From the NCBI GenBank assembly GCA_963789885.1, contig CAWBNB010000049.1:1-64000 (forward strand): a stretch of 64,000 nt of DNA, written 5' to 3'. This DNA is from DATEDA01 sp963789885. Its GTDB lineage: Bacteria; Pseudomonadota; Gammaproteobacteria; Burkholderiales; SG8-39. The position numbers and the translations under genes were made by a program. Within the stretch, counting starts at the first letter, position 1; each line of letters starts with the position of its first letter. The notes under the pieces were generated by a model. The model saw only the letters and a program-made list of their open reading frames with translations. It made no database searches and was not told the DNA's origin. Below, one piece after another: positions 1-10,605 of this stretch.

Positions 1-1
1 T

Positions 2-334
2 TTCTCCAGCGCGATGGAAGACGCCTTCCGCAAGGACGGCTATGCAGTGAACCGACTCGACGGCGCCGCCGCGGACTTCGAGATGACCAAGGCAGGACGT
101 AGGTCGCTCGTCGCGTGCAAGCGCTGGAAGGTCGCGCGTACCGGCGTCGAGCCGCTTCGCGATCTGTACGCAGCCAAGGACGCGCACGAAGCGAACGATT
201 GCGTCTACGTCGCTACCGGCGAGATCACCGATGGCGCGCGGAAGTTCGCCGGCGAGAAGAAGATTCGGCTCGTGGATGGCATGGAGCTCGCGAAGCTGCT
301 CCCGCGCGCCGGGCGTGCCGTTCGCGCGACCTGA
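2..334 (+). CDS. Mrr-like restriction-endonuclease-fold domain protein, C-terminal part (5' end outside window)
   Basis: The frame is open to the left edge, so only the last 110 or so residues are present. They match the C-terminal half of an Mrr_cat-type nuclease domain: a predicted helix with 'FRKDGYAV', an acidic 'DFEM' strand, then 'LVACKRWK', 'GVEPLRDL', 'VYVATGEITDGARKFA' and 'LVDGMELAKLL', in the family order. The usual Q-x-K catalytic pair of Mrr appears here as A-C-K, so the Gln is replaced and catalysis is uncertain. In betaproteobacteria such domains often end membrane proteins of unknown role; the missing N-terminus prevents a decision. The stop lies 38 bases before the FKBP start. 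Confidence 0.7.
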   Translation, partial: FSSAMEDAFRKDGYAVNRLDGAAADFEMTKAGRRSLVACKRWKVARTGVEPLRDLYAAKDAHEANDCVYVATGEITDGARKFAGEKKIRLVDGMELAKLLPRAGRAVRAT

Positions 335-372
335 TCGCGACTACAATCGCGGCTCCCCTTCAGGAGCCGCAC

Positions 373-717
373 ATGTCGACACCACAATCCCCCGCCGGTC
401 TCGTCATCGAGGATCTCGCCGTCGGCACCGGCAAGACGGCTGCCGCCGGCCAGAAAGTGACGGTCCACTACACCGGCTGGCTCACCAGCGGCAAGAAGTT
501 CGACTCGAGCAAGGATCGTGGCGACCCGTTCGTCTTCAACCTCGGCGCGGGACAGGTGATCCGCGGCTGGGACCAGGGCGTGCAGGGCATGCAGGTCGGC
601 GGCAAGCGCAAGCTGACCATCCCGCCGGACCTCGGCTATGGCGCCCGCGGCGCCGGCGGCGTCATTCCGCCGAATGCGACGCTCGTCTTCGAGGTCGAGC
701 TGCTGGGAGTCTCCTGA
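373..717 (+). CDS. FKBP-type peptidyl-prolyl cis-trans isomerase
   Basis: A 114-residue single-domain FKBP that catalyses cis-trans isomerisation of prolyl bonds. Family signatures are visible: 'VTVHYTGWL' near residue 30, 'FDSSKDRGDPF', 'GQVIRGWDQGVQGM' and the closing 'LGYGARGAGGVIPPNATL' with 'FEVELL'. The length equals that of the minimal FKBP12-like family and there is no signal peptide, so it is probably cytoplasmic. The ATG start is preceded by 'caggagccgcac', which contains AGGAG. The following ATPase probably starts 5 bases after this stop, so the two may be co-transcribed. Confidence 0.95.
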   Translation: MSTPQSPAGLVIEDLAVGTGKTAAAGQKVTVHYTGWLTSGKKFDSSKDRGDPFVFNLGAGQVIRGWDQGVQGMQVGGKRKLTIPPDLGYGARGAGGVIPPNATLVFEVELLGVS

Positions 718-721
718 ACCT

Positions 722-2536
722 TTGACGCTCGCCACCCTCGCCGCCGCGCAGCTCGCGTACGGCGATCTCCCGCTCCTCGACCGGGCGGCGCTCACCGTCC
801 TCGAGGGCGACCGGATCGGGCTGATCGGCCGCAACGGCAGCGGGAAGTCCTCGCTGCTGCGCGTGCTCGCAGGCGCGGCGGCGCTGGACGACGGCGAGCT
901 CAAGACGCGCGACGGCCTGTCGGTCGCGCTCGTCGAGCAGGAGCCCGAGCTTCCCCCCGCCTCGACCCTGCGCGAGAGCCTCGCGCTACGCGGCCACCTC
1001 GAGCAGATCCATGACGAACGGGATCGCTGGCGCGCCGAAGCACGCCTGATCGAGTTCCTGCATCGCTTCGGTCTCGAGGGCGCGATGGATCCGTCGACGC
1101 TCTCCGGCGGCGAGCGCAAGCGCGGCGCGCTCGCACTTGCGCTCGCCCTGCAACCCGAGCTGCTGCTGCTCGACGAGCCGACCAACCATCTCGACATCGA
1201 CGGCATCACGCGCCTGGAGGAGCTGCTGCTGAAAGGGCCGGCGTCGATTGTCATCACGCACGACCGCGCGTTCCTCGACCGTGTCGCGACGCGCATCGTC
1301 GAGCTCGATCGCGGGGCGCTGCGCTCCTATCCGGGCAACTTCACCGCCTTCGAGTCGCGCCGGCGCGACGAGCTCGCCGCCGAAGAGCTCGCCAACCGCC
1401 GCTTCGACAAGTTCTGGGCGCAGGAGGAGCTCTGGATCCGCAAGGGCGTCGAGGCGCGCCGCACACGCAACGAAGGCCGCGTGAAGCGCCTGGAGGCGCT
1501 CCGCACCGAGCGCACCGCTCGCCGCGAGCGCCTGGGCAACATCAAGCTCACGCTCGACGCGGGCGAGCGCTCCGGCCGGCTGGTCGCCGAGCTGAAGGGC
1601 GTCGGCAAGCGATTCGGCGAGCTCGTGATCGTGCACGACCTGTCGATGCGGATCATGCGCGGCGATCGCATCGGCCTCATCGGCCCGAACGGCGCGGGCA
1701 AGACCACGATGATCCGGCTCATCCTCGGCACACTCGCACCCGACACGGGCACCGTGCGCCTGGGCACCAACCTCCAGGTCGCGTACTTCGACCAGATGCG
1801 CGAGCAGCTCGACCCCGAGCGGACCGTCGCCGACACGATCAGCCCGGGGTCGGACTGGATCGCCGTCGGCGGCGGCCGGAAGCACGTGATGAGCTATCTC
1901 GCCGAGTTCCTGTTTCCGCCACGCCGCGCGCAGGCGAGGGTCGCGAGCCTCTCCGGCGGGGAGCGGAACCGGCTCCTCCTCGCGCGGCTGTTCGCGCAGC
2001 CGGCCAACCTGCTCGTGCTGGACGAGCCCACCAACGATCTCGACATCGAGTCGCTCGAGCTGCTGGAGGCGACGCTGCAGGAGTACGCCGGCACGCTCCT
2101 CCTCGTCAGCCATGACCGCGCATTCCTCGACAACGTGGTGACGCAGACGCTGGTGGCCGAAGGCGGCGGAAAGTGGCGCGAGTACGTCGGCGGCTACAGC
2201 GATTGGCTCGCGCAGCGTCCGGCCGCCGCATCCATGCCGGCTTCCCCGGCGCCGTCCGAACGCGGCGACCGCAAGCCCTCACGCCAGCCGCAGAAAGTGA
2301 AGCTCACGTTCAAGGAGCAGCGCGAGCTGGAATCGCTGCCGTCCGAGATCGAGGCGCTCGAGCGCGAACAGCACGACCTGACGGCGCGAATGGCGAGCGC
2401 CGACTACCACAAGCAAGGTCACGAGAAGAGCAAGGCGGATCGCCAGCGTGCCGAGGAGATCGAGCGGCTGCTCGAGCGCGCCTTCGAGCGGTGGGGCGCG
2501 CTGGAGGAGAAGGCCAAAGCGGCCGCGGCGGGGTGA
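722..2536 (+). CDS. uup: ABC-F family ATPase, Uup type
   Basis: A cytoplasmic protein with two ABC ATPase domains and no membrane part, as in ABC-F ribosome-associated factors. First domain: Walker A 'GRNGSGKSS' near residue 36, signature 'LSGGERKR' near 126, Walker B 'LLLLDEPTNHLD' near 147. Second domain: 'GPNGAGKTT' near 320, 'LSGGERNR' near 409 and 'LVLDEPTNDLD' near 430. A charged C-terminal extension (about residues 528-604) predicts the coiled coil typical of Uup, which binds DNA or the ribosome. The start chosen is TTG at 722, giving 'MTLATLAAAQLAYGD'; an upstream ATG would overlap the FKBP gene and add unrelated residues. About 604 residues, usual for Uup. Confidence 0.93.
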   Translation: MTLATLAAAQLAYGDLPLLDRAALTVLEGDRIGLIGRNGSGKSSLLRVLAGAAALDDGELKTRDGLSVALVEQEPELPPASTLRESLALRGHLEQIHDERDRWRAEARLIEFLHRFGLEGAMDPSTLSGGERKRGALALALALQPELLLLDEPTNHLDIDGITRLEELLLKGPASIVITHDRAFLDRVATRIVELDRGALRSYPGNFTAFESRRRDELAAEELANRRFDKFWAQEELWIRKGVEARRTRNEGRVKRLEALRTERTARRERLGNIKLTLDAGERSGRLVAELKGVGKRFGELVIVHDLSMRIMRGDRIGLIGPNGAGKTTMIRLILGTLAPDTGTVRLGTNLQVAYFDQMREQLDPERTVADTISPGSDWIAVGGGRKHVMSYLAEFLFPPRRAQARVASLSGGERNRLLLARLFAQPANLLVLDEPTNDLDIESLELLEATLQEYAGTLLLVSHDRAFLDNVVTQTLVAEGGGKWREYVGGYSDWLAQRPAAASMPASPAPSERGDRKPSRQPQKVKLTFKEQRELESLPSEIEALEREQHDLTARMASADYHKQGHEKSKADRQRAEEIERLLERAFERWGALEEKAKAAAAG

Positions 2537-2595
2537 CGCCATCGAGTCACTCCGCATCGGCGCCGCGCTCTCGTCAGCGCATCCCGCCGCGGTGC

Positions 2596-3009
2596 TCAGC
2601 CGAGCACCGCCACCGCCTCGATCTCGACCATCATGTCCGGGTGAGCGAGCCGGCTCACCTCCAGCGTCGTGCTCGTCGGCCAGCCCGGCCCGAAGTACTC
2701 GTGCCGGATGTCCGCGCACGTGAAGAACGCGTCCATGTCGGTGACGTAGGTGTTCGTCTGGACGACGTCCTCCCAGCTCGCGCCCGCCTCGGCCAGCGCG
2801 GTCCCGATGTTCTCGCACACCTGGCGGAACTGGGCGCGCATGTCGCCTTTCCCGACGACGTTGCCGTCCTTGTCCCACGCGAGCTGGCCGGACAGGAAGA
2901 CGAGCCGTTTGCCCTCCACCGACACCGCGTGCGGGAAGATCGATTTGCCGTTCAGGATCCGCGAGTGCAGCCTGTTGCTCACGACGTGCTGCTTCCGAGC
3001 GCTTGCCAT
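2596..3009 (-). CDS. RidA/YjgF/YER057c/UK114 family protein
   Basis: A 137-residue protein with the Rid fold: 'FLSGQLAWDKDGNVVGKGDMRAQ', 'VCENIGTALAEAGASWEDVVQTNTYV' and the C-terminal 'MMVEIEAVAVL' with the conserved Glu. Classical RidA hydrolyses reactive enamine/imine intermediates using an Arg in a 'P-x-R-S/T' stretch; here the aligned segment is 'WPTSTTLEV' (residues 110-118), with Ser113 where Arg is expected. This is therefore a non-canonical Rid subfamily member and deaminase activity should not be assumed. It stands alone, convergent with uup and divergent from the next gene. Confidence 0.88.
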   Translation of the reverse strand: MASARKQHVVSNRLHSRILNGKSIFPHAVSVEGKRLVFLSGQLAWDKDGNVVGKGDMRAQFRQVCENIGTALAEAGASWEDVVQTNTYVTDMDAFFTCADIRHEYFGPGWPTSTTLEVSRLAHPDMMVEIEAVAVLG

Positions 3010-3131
3010 GCGTTTTCCTCCGGTTGATCGCCGGGCAGCGTAACCCGTATTCGCGCGCCGGTCCCGCGTTGATTCTCCCCGCGATCGGCGCTAGATTCGC
3101 CGCTCCGCTCCCGGCTACCCGTTCGATCCCC

Positions 3132-4067
3132 ATGAACTCGACTCCCTGGCCGCGCGTCGCCGTGCTCGGCGCCGGCGCCGTCGGCTGCTACTTCGGGGGG
3201 ATGCTCGCGCGCGCCGGCGCCCCGGTGACGCTGATCGGGCGGCCCGCGCACGTCGACGCGGTCCGGCGCGACGGCCTCCTCCTCGACACGCTGCAGTTCC
3301 GCGAGCGCGTGCCGGTCGCCGCGTCCACCGACGCCGGGGCCGTCGCCGGCGCGGCTTTCGTCCTCGTCGGGGTGAAATCCGGCGACACCGAGACGGCGGC
3401 ACGGTCGATAGCACCCCATCTCGTGCGCGGCGCCACGATCGTCAGCCTGCAGAACGGGGTGGACAACGCCGCCCGGATGCGGCCGCTCGTCGATGCCGAG
3501 GTGGTGGCCGCGGTCGTGTACGTCGGCTGCCAGATGGCGGGGCCGGGGCATGTGCGGCACACCGGCCGCGGCGATCTCGTGGTCGGCGGGTCGGGCGGCG
3601 CGGGAATGGAGCGCGCCGCAGCGGTCGCGGCGCTCTTCGAACGCGCCGGGGTGCCCTGCCGCGTATCGGACAACGTCGATGGCGAGCTGTGGACGAAGCT
3701 CATCATCAACTGCGCCTACAACGCCGTCTGTGCGCTTTCACGCCTCCCCTACGGTCCGATGATCGCGAGCCCATGGTCGCGCGAGGTGATGCCGCAGGTC
3801 GTGGACGAGGCCGTGGCGGTGGCGCGCGCCGAAGGCGTGCGCCTCGACACCGACGACCTGATGGGGCGCGTCTGGAAGATCGGCGAGGCGATGCCGGCGC
3901 AGATCTCCTCCACCGCGCAGGACATCGGGTTCGGAAAGCCGACCGAGATCGACGCCCTGAACGGCTACGTCGCCAGGCGTGGCGAGGCGCTCGGCGTGCC
4001 GGCGCCGGTGAACCGTACGCTGCATGCGCTGGTGAAGCTCCTCGAGCTGGCGGCGCGGAAGGGCTGA
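3132..4067 (+). CDS. Ketopantoate reductase family protein (2-dehydropantoate 2-reductase)
   Basis: A 311-residue ApbA/PanE-type NADPH-dependent reductase. The Rossmann motif G-x-G-x-x-G is at residues 13-18 ('GAGAVG'), followed by 'VLVGVKS' and 'VSLQNGVDN', and the conserved Lys189 in 'LWTKLIINCAYNAV'. The C-terminal ApbA_C domain ends with 'PTEIDALNGYVARRGEALGVPAPVN', all family-typical. PanE makes pantoate for coenzyme A, but many genomes carry paralogues acting on other 2-oxo acids. No pan genes lie nearby, so the substrate is open. ATG at 3132 gives the Rossmann strand at the expected distance from the N-terminus. Confidence 0.92.
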   Translation: MNSTPWPRVAVLGAGAVGCYFGGMLARAGAPVTLIGRPAHVDAVRRDGLLLDTLQFRERVPVAASTDAGAVAGAAFVLVGVKSGDTETAARSIAPHLVRGATIVSLQNGVDNAARMRPLVDAEVVAAVVYVGCQMAGPGHVRHTGRGDLVVGGSGGAGMERAAAVAALFERAGVPCRVSDNVDGELWTKLIINCAYNAVCALSRLPYGPMIASPWSREVMPQVVDEAVAVARAEGVRLDTDDLMGRVWKIGEAMPAQISSTAQDIGFGKPTEIDALNGYVARRGEALGVPAPVNRTLHALVKLLELAARKG

Positions 4068-4276
4068 TTCCGTCTGGCGGGGCCGGGTGCGAGATCGGGA
4101 TTTCACGCCCGACGTGCCGCGGTCCAGGTCGGGTGCAACGGGGTCGCGTCGCGCATTAAGTAAGCCGCGTCCCGGGGGGACGCTCGCCCATGCGGGTTTC
4201 CCGCGGAAGGAATATGTTTGGTGGGTAGCTGTCCACATCCGCTGAAGCAGGACGGCCTCGAGCTCGTGTGAACGAA

Positions 4277-4308
4277 GCGTCCGGCCCGGCCGAGGTCGGG
4301 CCGGACGC
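4277..4308 (+). promoter_or_regulatory. Perfect 12-bp hairpin in the leader of the 4342 gene
   Basis: GCGTCCGGCCCG at 4277-4288 pairs perfectly with CGGGCCGGACGC at 4297-4308 across an 8-base loop. It ends 33 bases before the GTG start and just upstream of the 'agggaggaag' ribosome-binding site. No U-run follows, so it is not a textbook intrinsic terminator for either side; it may be a leader hairpin or a protein-binding palindrome. The remaining intergenic sequence (4068-4276) shows nothing I recognise. Confidence 0.45.
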
Positions 4309-4341
4309 GGCCGCACCGACAACAAGGGATAGGGAGGAAGC

Positions 4342-6477
4342 GTGGGAACAGTGAAAACGCCGTCTCGGCGGACGGCAGCATGCGCAGCACTTATCGTGGC
4401 GGGCCTGGTCGGCGCCGTCCACGCGCAGGACAAGTCGAAACCGGCGGTCGGCGTCGGCCGGTCCGAGCTCGGTGGCGTGGTCGCGGGCAGGGCCGGGCCC
4501 GAGGCCGGCGTCTGGGTGATCGCGGAGACGACCGATCTGCCCACGAAGTTCGCGAAGATCGTCGTCACCGACGATCAGGGGCGCTATCTCATCCCCGATT
4601 TGCCGCCGGCGAGCTACGCAGTCTGGGTGCGCGGCTACGGGCTGGTCGACTCGCCGAAGGTCAAGGCGACGCCCGGCAAGACGCTGAACCTCAAAGCGGT
4701 CGTCGCGCCTTCGCCCAGGGAGGCGGCGCAGTACTACCCGGCGATCCACTGGTTCGCGCTCCTGCGCGTGCCGCAGGCGAACGAGTTCCCGCTCGGGCCG
4801 GTGACGAGCCAGGGCCAGTGGCTGAACACCATCAAGAGCGGCGCGTGCCAGTCGTGCCACGCGCTCGGGACGCCCGGCATGCGCACCGTGCCGGAGGCGT
4901 TCGCGAAGGCCGGCAGCTCGGTCGAGGCGTGGCGCCAGCGACTCCGCGCGGGCAGCGCACAGGCGCTGATGGCGCGCGATATCAGCCGGCTCGACGGCGA
5001 GCGCGCGATCAAGCTGTTCGCCGATTGGACTGACGCCATCAAGGCGGGCGAGCTGCCGTTCTCGAAGCCCGATCGCCCGCAGGGCGTCGAGCGCAACGTC
5101 GTCGTGACGCTCTGGGACTGGAGCCGGCCGACCGCTTACCTGCACGACCTCGTCTCGACCGACCGGCGCGACCCGCGCGTGAACGCCGGCGGCAAGGCGT
5201 ACGGTTCGACCGAGGACAGCACCGACCTCATCCCGGAGCTCGATCCGCAGACGCACACCGCGAAGGAGATCCCGCACCCGGTTCGCGACCCCGCCACGCC
5301 TTCCTCGAAGGGCGCGCCGTTCGGGCCCTCCGCGTGGTGGGGGCCGGCGCCGATCTGGGACAGCAAGACCCTCAACCACAACCCGATGATGGACGAGAAG
5401 GGCCGGGTGTGGCTCACCTCGCGCGTGCGTCCCAACGCGAATCCGGCGTTCTGCAAGACCGGGTCGGATCATCCGTCGGCGAAAGCGTTCCCGCTGAACG
5501 GCGAGGCGAACCGGCACCTGTCGATGTACGACCCCGCCACCGGTCAGTGGAAGCTGATCAGCACGTGCTTCCCGACGCATCACCTCAATTTCGCCTACGA
5601 CTCCGACCACACGCTGTGGACGAGTCCCGGCGTCGTCGGTCCGGGCGTCATCGGCTGGCTCAATCGCCGGCTGTACGAGGAGACCGGGGACGAAGTCCGA
5701 TCCCAGGGCTGGTCGCCGCACGTGCTCGACACGAACGGCAACGGCCGGCGGGACGAGTACGTGGAGCCCGACCAGCCGGTCGACCCGGCGAAGGACAAGC
5801 GCGTCGCGCTGAACCTGTACGCGGTCGCGGTGAGCCCGTCCGACGGCACGATCTGGGGCACTGCGATCGGTTACCCCGGACAGGTGGTCCGCGTCGTGCC
5901 GGGGCGCGATCCCACGCACACCGCGATCACCGAGGTGTACGAGCCGCCGCTGCCCGGATTCGGGCCGCGCGGCGGCGATATCGACATGGACGGCGTCTAC
6001 TGGGTGGCGCTCGCGAGCGGGCATCTCGGGCAGTTCGACCGCCGCAAGTGCAAGGTCCTGAACGGTCCGACCGCCACCGGCGCGCACTGCCCCGAAGGCT
6101 GGACCCTGCACCGGTTCCCGGGGCCGCAGCTGCGCGACGTGAAGACCCCGGGCAGCGCCGAGGCAAGCTACTACGTCTGGGTGGATCACAAGGGCATCCT
6201 CGGGCTCGGCCGCAACGTGCCGATCGCGATGGGCAACCTGAGCGACTCGATCTACGCCTTCGTGGAGGGCAGGTTCGTGAGCTTCCGCGTGCCGTATCCG
6301 TCCGGCATGTTCGCGAAGAACGTCGACGGGCGCATCGACGATCCGAACGCCGGCTGGAAGGGACGCGCGATCTGGACCACCTTCGGCAGCCGGACGCCCT
6401 TCCACCTGGAGGGCGGGAAGGAGAACCGGCCGCGCGTGGTGAAGTTCGAGCTGCGCCCGGATCCGCTCGCGCGGTAG
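4342..6477 (+). CDS. Secreted carboxypeptidase-regulatory-like / c-type haem / streptogramin-lyase-like propeller protein
   Basis: A 711-residue exported protein. Residues 1-28 form a Sec signal ending 'GAVHA-Q'. About residues 40-112 are a carboxypeptidase-regulatory-like beta-sandwich ('TTDDQGRY'-type turn, 'LPPASYAVWVRGYGLVDS'). A single haem-c attachment motif C-Q-S-C-H lies at 169-173. From about 330 onward, repeated segments such as 'LWTSPGVVGPGVIGW', 'GTIWGTAIGYPGQVVRV' and 'YWVALASGHLGQFDRR' look like Vgb/NHL propeller blades. The role is unknown; a periplasmic dehydrogenase or lyase with electron transfer is a reasonable inference. The GTG start is supported by an AGGGAGGA box 9 bases upstream. 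It is transcribed alone. Confidence 0.8.
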   Translation: MGTVKTPSRRTAACAALIVAGLVGAVHAQDKSKPAVGVGRSELGGVVAGRAGPEAGVWVIAETTDLPTKFAKIVVTDDQGRYLIPDLPPASYAVWVRGYGLVDSPKVKATPGKTLNLKAVVAPSPREAAQYYPAIHWFALLRVPQANEFPLGPVTSQGQWLNTIKSGACQSCHALGTPGMRTVPEAFAKAGSSVEAWRQRLRAGSAQALMARDISRLDGERAIKLFADWTDAIKAGELPFSKPDRPQGVERNVVVTLWDWSRPTAYLHDLVSTDRRDPRVNAGGKAYGSTEDSTDLIPELDPQTHTAKEIPHPVRDPATPSSKGAPFGPSAWWGPAPIWDSKTLNHNPMMDEKGRVWLTSRVRPNANPAFCKTGSDHPSAKAFPLNGEANRHLSMYDPATGQWKLISTCFPTHHLNFAYDSDHTLWTSPGVVGPGVIGWLNRRLYEETGDEVRSQGWSPHVLDTNGNGRRDEYVEPDQPVDPAKDKRVALNLYAVAVSPSDGTIWGTAIGYPGQVVRVVPGRDPTHTAITEVYEPPLPGFGPRGGDIDMDGVYWVALASGHLGQFDRRKCKVLNGPTATGAHCPEGWTLHRFPGPQLRDVKTPGSAEASYYVWVDHKGILGLGRNVPIAMGNLSDSIYAFVEGRFVSFRVPYPSGMFAKNVDGRIDDPNAGWKGRAIWTTFGSRTPFHLEGGKENRPRVVKFELRPDPLAR

Positions 6478-6498
6478 CCGGAGGACCTCCGCGGGGCG

Positions 6499-7404
6499 TC
6501 AGCCTGCGGCGGCCGCCCCGCCGAGCCGCATCTGCGCGAGCACCGCGCGGCCGACCGGCCCGTGCGGGTTCGCGATCGTCTCGGCGATCTCGAAGTGGTT
6601 GTAGTGCTCGGCAGCGACGAGCTCTACCGGCTTGCCCGCTTTGCGCAGCGCCGCGGCGAATTCCCGCGACTGGCGCTGGAACTCCGGTGTCTCCAGCGTG
6701 CCGTAGACGAGCACGATCGGCGCGCGGATCGCATCGACATGTCGTTGCGGCGAGAGCGCCGCTTCCATCTCGTCGGTGAACCTTACGTACCGGCTACGCT
6801 TGGAGAGCCGCGGGCCGCGCAGGTCGTACATGCCGCTCGTCAGCGTGTACCCCTTTACTGTATCGGCCGGCAGCCCGAAGTCGCGTTCCCAGCCGGTGAT
6901 CGCGACGATGCCGCCGAGGTGCGCGCCCGACGAGCTGCCCGAGACATACAGCCGGGTCGCGTCGCCGCCGAAGCGCGCGGCGTTGCGATGGACCCAGGCC
7001 ACCGCGCGCCGCACCTGATCGGCCATCACGAACAGGCTGCCGCCGGCTTCCTCGACGTTGTCGAAGTCCGGGACCACGTAATGCGCGCCGGCGAGGACGA
7101 ACATCTCGGCCGGATAGCCGTAGTCGCGCGCGCGGCCCGCGCGCCACGCGCCGCCGTGGAGATACACGTTGATCGGCGCGTTCGGAAGGGACGTGCGGTA
7201 GACGTCCAGCTGCTCGATCGGCGTCGGGCCGTAGGCGAAGCGCCCCGGCGCGCCGAGGCGTTGGCGTACGAGCTCGCTCGCGTGTGCGATGCGCGCGAGG
7301 AGCTGCTGCCGGTTGGGCGCGTAGACCGACTGGTCGTAGGCGTCGTCGAGCGCCTTCTGGTCGTAATCGAGGAAGACCTTCGGCCCGCTCGGCGCCGCGG
7401 TCAT
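6499..7404 (-). CDS. Alpha/beta hydrolase (esterase / kynurenine-formamidase-like)
   Basis: A 301-residue serine hydrolase of the BD-FAE/hormone-sensitive-lipase-like group. The oxyanion motif H-G-G-A-W is at residues 83-87. The nucleophile elbow G-S-S-S-G is at 156-160, making Ser158 the nucleophile. Late 'LVYGTLETPEFQRQ' and 'AAEHYNHFEIAE' supply the expected acid and His. No signal peptide is visible. The gene is the second of a two-gene unit: its ATG lies 4 bases after the stop of the Bug receptor, so the pair probably takes up and hydrolyses one ester or amide substrate. The exact substrate cannot be read from the sequence. Confidence 0.88.
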   Translation of the reverse strand: MTAAPSGPKVFLDYDQKALDDAYDQSVYAPNRQQLLARIAHASELVRQRLGAPGRFAYGPTPIEQLDVYRTSLPNAPINVYLHGGAWRAGRARDYGYPAEMFVLAGAHYVVPDFDNVEEAGGSLFVMADQVRRAVAWVHRNAARFGGDATRLYVSGSSSGAHLGGIVAITGWERDFGLPADTVKGYTLTSGMYDLRGPRLSKRSRYVRFTDEMEAALSPQRHVDAIRAPIVLVYGTLETPEFQRQSREFAAALRKAGKPVELVAAEHYNHFEIAETIANPHGPVGRAVLAQMRLGGAAAAG

Positions 7405-7408
7405 CGCC

Positions 7409-8380
7409 TCAATCCACCTTCGCGCCGCTCGCCCGCACGATCGGGGCGATGCGCGCGATCTCGGCTTTCAGGTTGGCGGCGAACTCGCCGGAGGTGTTGC
7501 CGACCGGGATCAAGCCGTTGAGCGCGAACTGCTCGCGGACCGAGGCCGACGCGAGCGCGGCGCGCGCGTCGGCCTCGAGCTTTCCCACGATCGCGGGCGG
7601 CGTGCCTTTCGGCGCGAGCAGCGCGCTGCCGCCGCCGAAGTCGTAACCCTTCAGGCCGGACCCGTCCAGCGTCGGCACCTCCGGGGCGGTGGCGAGGCGG
7701 GTCTTCGTCGTGACCGCGAGCGCGACCAGCTTGCCGGCCTTCACGTAGGGCAGCACGAGCGGCGCGTTCTGGAACGCGAGCTCGATCTGGCCGGCGACGA
7801 GCTCGGTCGTCATCTGCGAGCTCGATTTGTACGGGATGTGCTGCAGGTCCACGCCGGCCATGCGCTTGAAGAGCTCCGCCGACAGGTGCTGCGACGAGCC
7901 GCTGCCGGCCGAGCCGAAGCGCAGCTTGCCCGGGTTGGCCTTCGCGTAGGCGATCAGCTCCTTCGTCGATTTCACCGGCACGCTCGGATGCACCACGAGG
8001 ATGTTGGGGGTGTGCGAGATCTGCGTGATCGGCTCGAAGTCGCGCACGATGTCGTACGGCAGGCCCGGGTACAGCGACGGATTGATGTAGAGCGGCCCGG
8101 CCGAGGCCATCAGCAGGGTGTAGCCGTCCGGTGGCGACTTCGCGACGCGTTCGGGCGCAATGTTGCCGCCGCCGCCGGGCAGGTTTTCGATGACCCAGAC
8201 GTAGCCGTTCGCCTCGGTCATCTTGTGCGTCACGAGGCGAATCTGGATGTCGGGCGACCCGCCCGCCGAGGACGAAACGACGATGCGGACCGGCTTGGCG
8301 GGGTAGTCCTGCGCGGCCGCCGAGGCGGCGAACACACCCAGCGCGACGCCGGCGGCGAGAAGGATACGCAAATCTCGCAT
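7409..8380 (-). CDS. Bug/TctC-type tripartite tricarboxylate transporter substrate-binding protein
   Basis: A 323-residue periplasmic binding protein. Residues 1-24 form a Sec signal ('AASAAAQDYPAKPVRIVV' surrounds the cleavage site). Bug-family landmarks follow: 'YPAKPVRIVVSSSAGGSPD', 'ENLPGGGGNIAPERVAKSPPDGYTLL', a 'LVVHPSVPVKSTKELIAYAKANPGKL' helix and 'HIPYKSSSQMTTELVAGQIELAF'. Such receptors bind carboxylates or related anions. No TctA/TctB membrane genes are nearby, so it is an orphan receptor. It shares a transcription unit with the downstream hydrolase, which suggests a common substrate. Confidence 0.93.
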   Translation of the reverse strand: MRDLRILLAAGVALGVFAASAAAQDYPAKPVRIVVSSSAGGSPDIQIRLVTHKMTEANGYVWVIENLPGGGGNIAPERVAKSPPDGYTLLMASAGPLYINPSLYPGLPYDIVRDFEPITQISHTPNILVVHPSVPVKSTKELIAYAKANPGKLRFGSAGSGSSQHLSAELFKRMAGVDLQHIPYKSSSQMTTELVAGQIELAFQNAPLVLPYVKAGKLVALAVTTKTRLATAPEVPTLDGSGLKGYDFGGGSALLAPKGTPPAIVGKLEADARAALASASVREQFALNGLIPVGNTSGEFAANLKAEIARIAPIVRASGAKVD

Positions 8381-8406
8381 GCTCCCGAGAGCGTGCTGGC
8401 GGCCGC

Positions 8407-10557
<2,151 letters not shown>

Positions 10558-10605
10558 GGGGGAGGGGATTATCCCCTCGTCAGAGCCTCCGCGAGCGCCG
10601 GAAGT

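Noticed and set aside
3118..3134. GTTCGATCCC resembling a tRNA T-arm
   Set aside because: No acceptor, D or anticodon arm can be drawn around it; it lies just before the ketopantoate reductase start.
4156..6405. A 749-codon open frame antisense to the haem-propeller gene
   Set aside because: High third-position GC creates long antisense open frames; composition is Arg/Pro/His-rich with no domain motifs and no ribosome-binding site.
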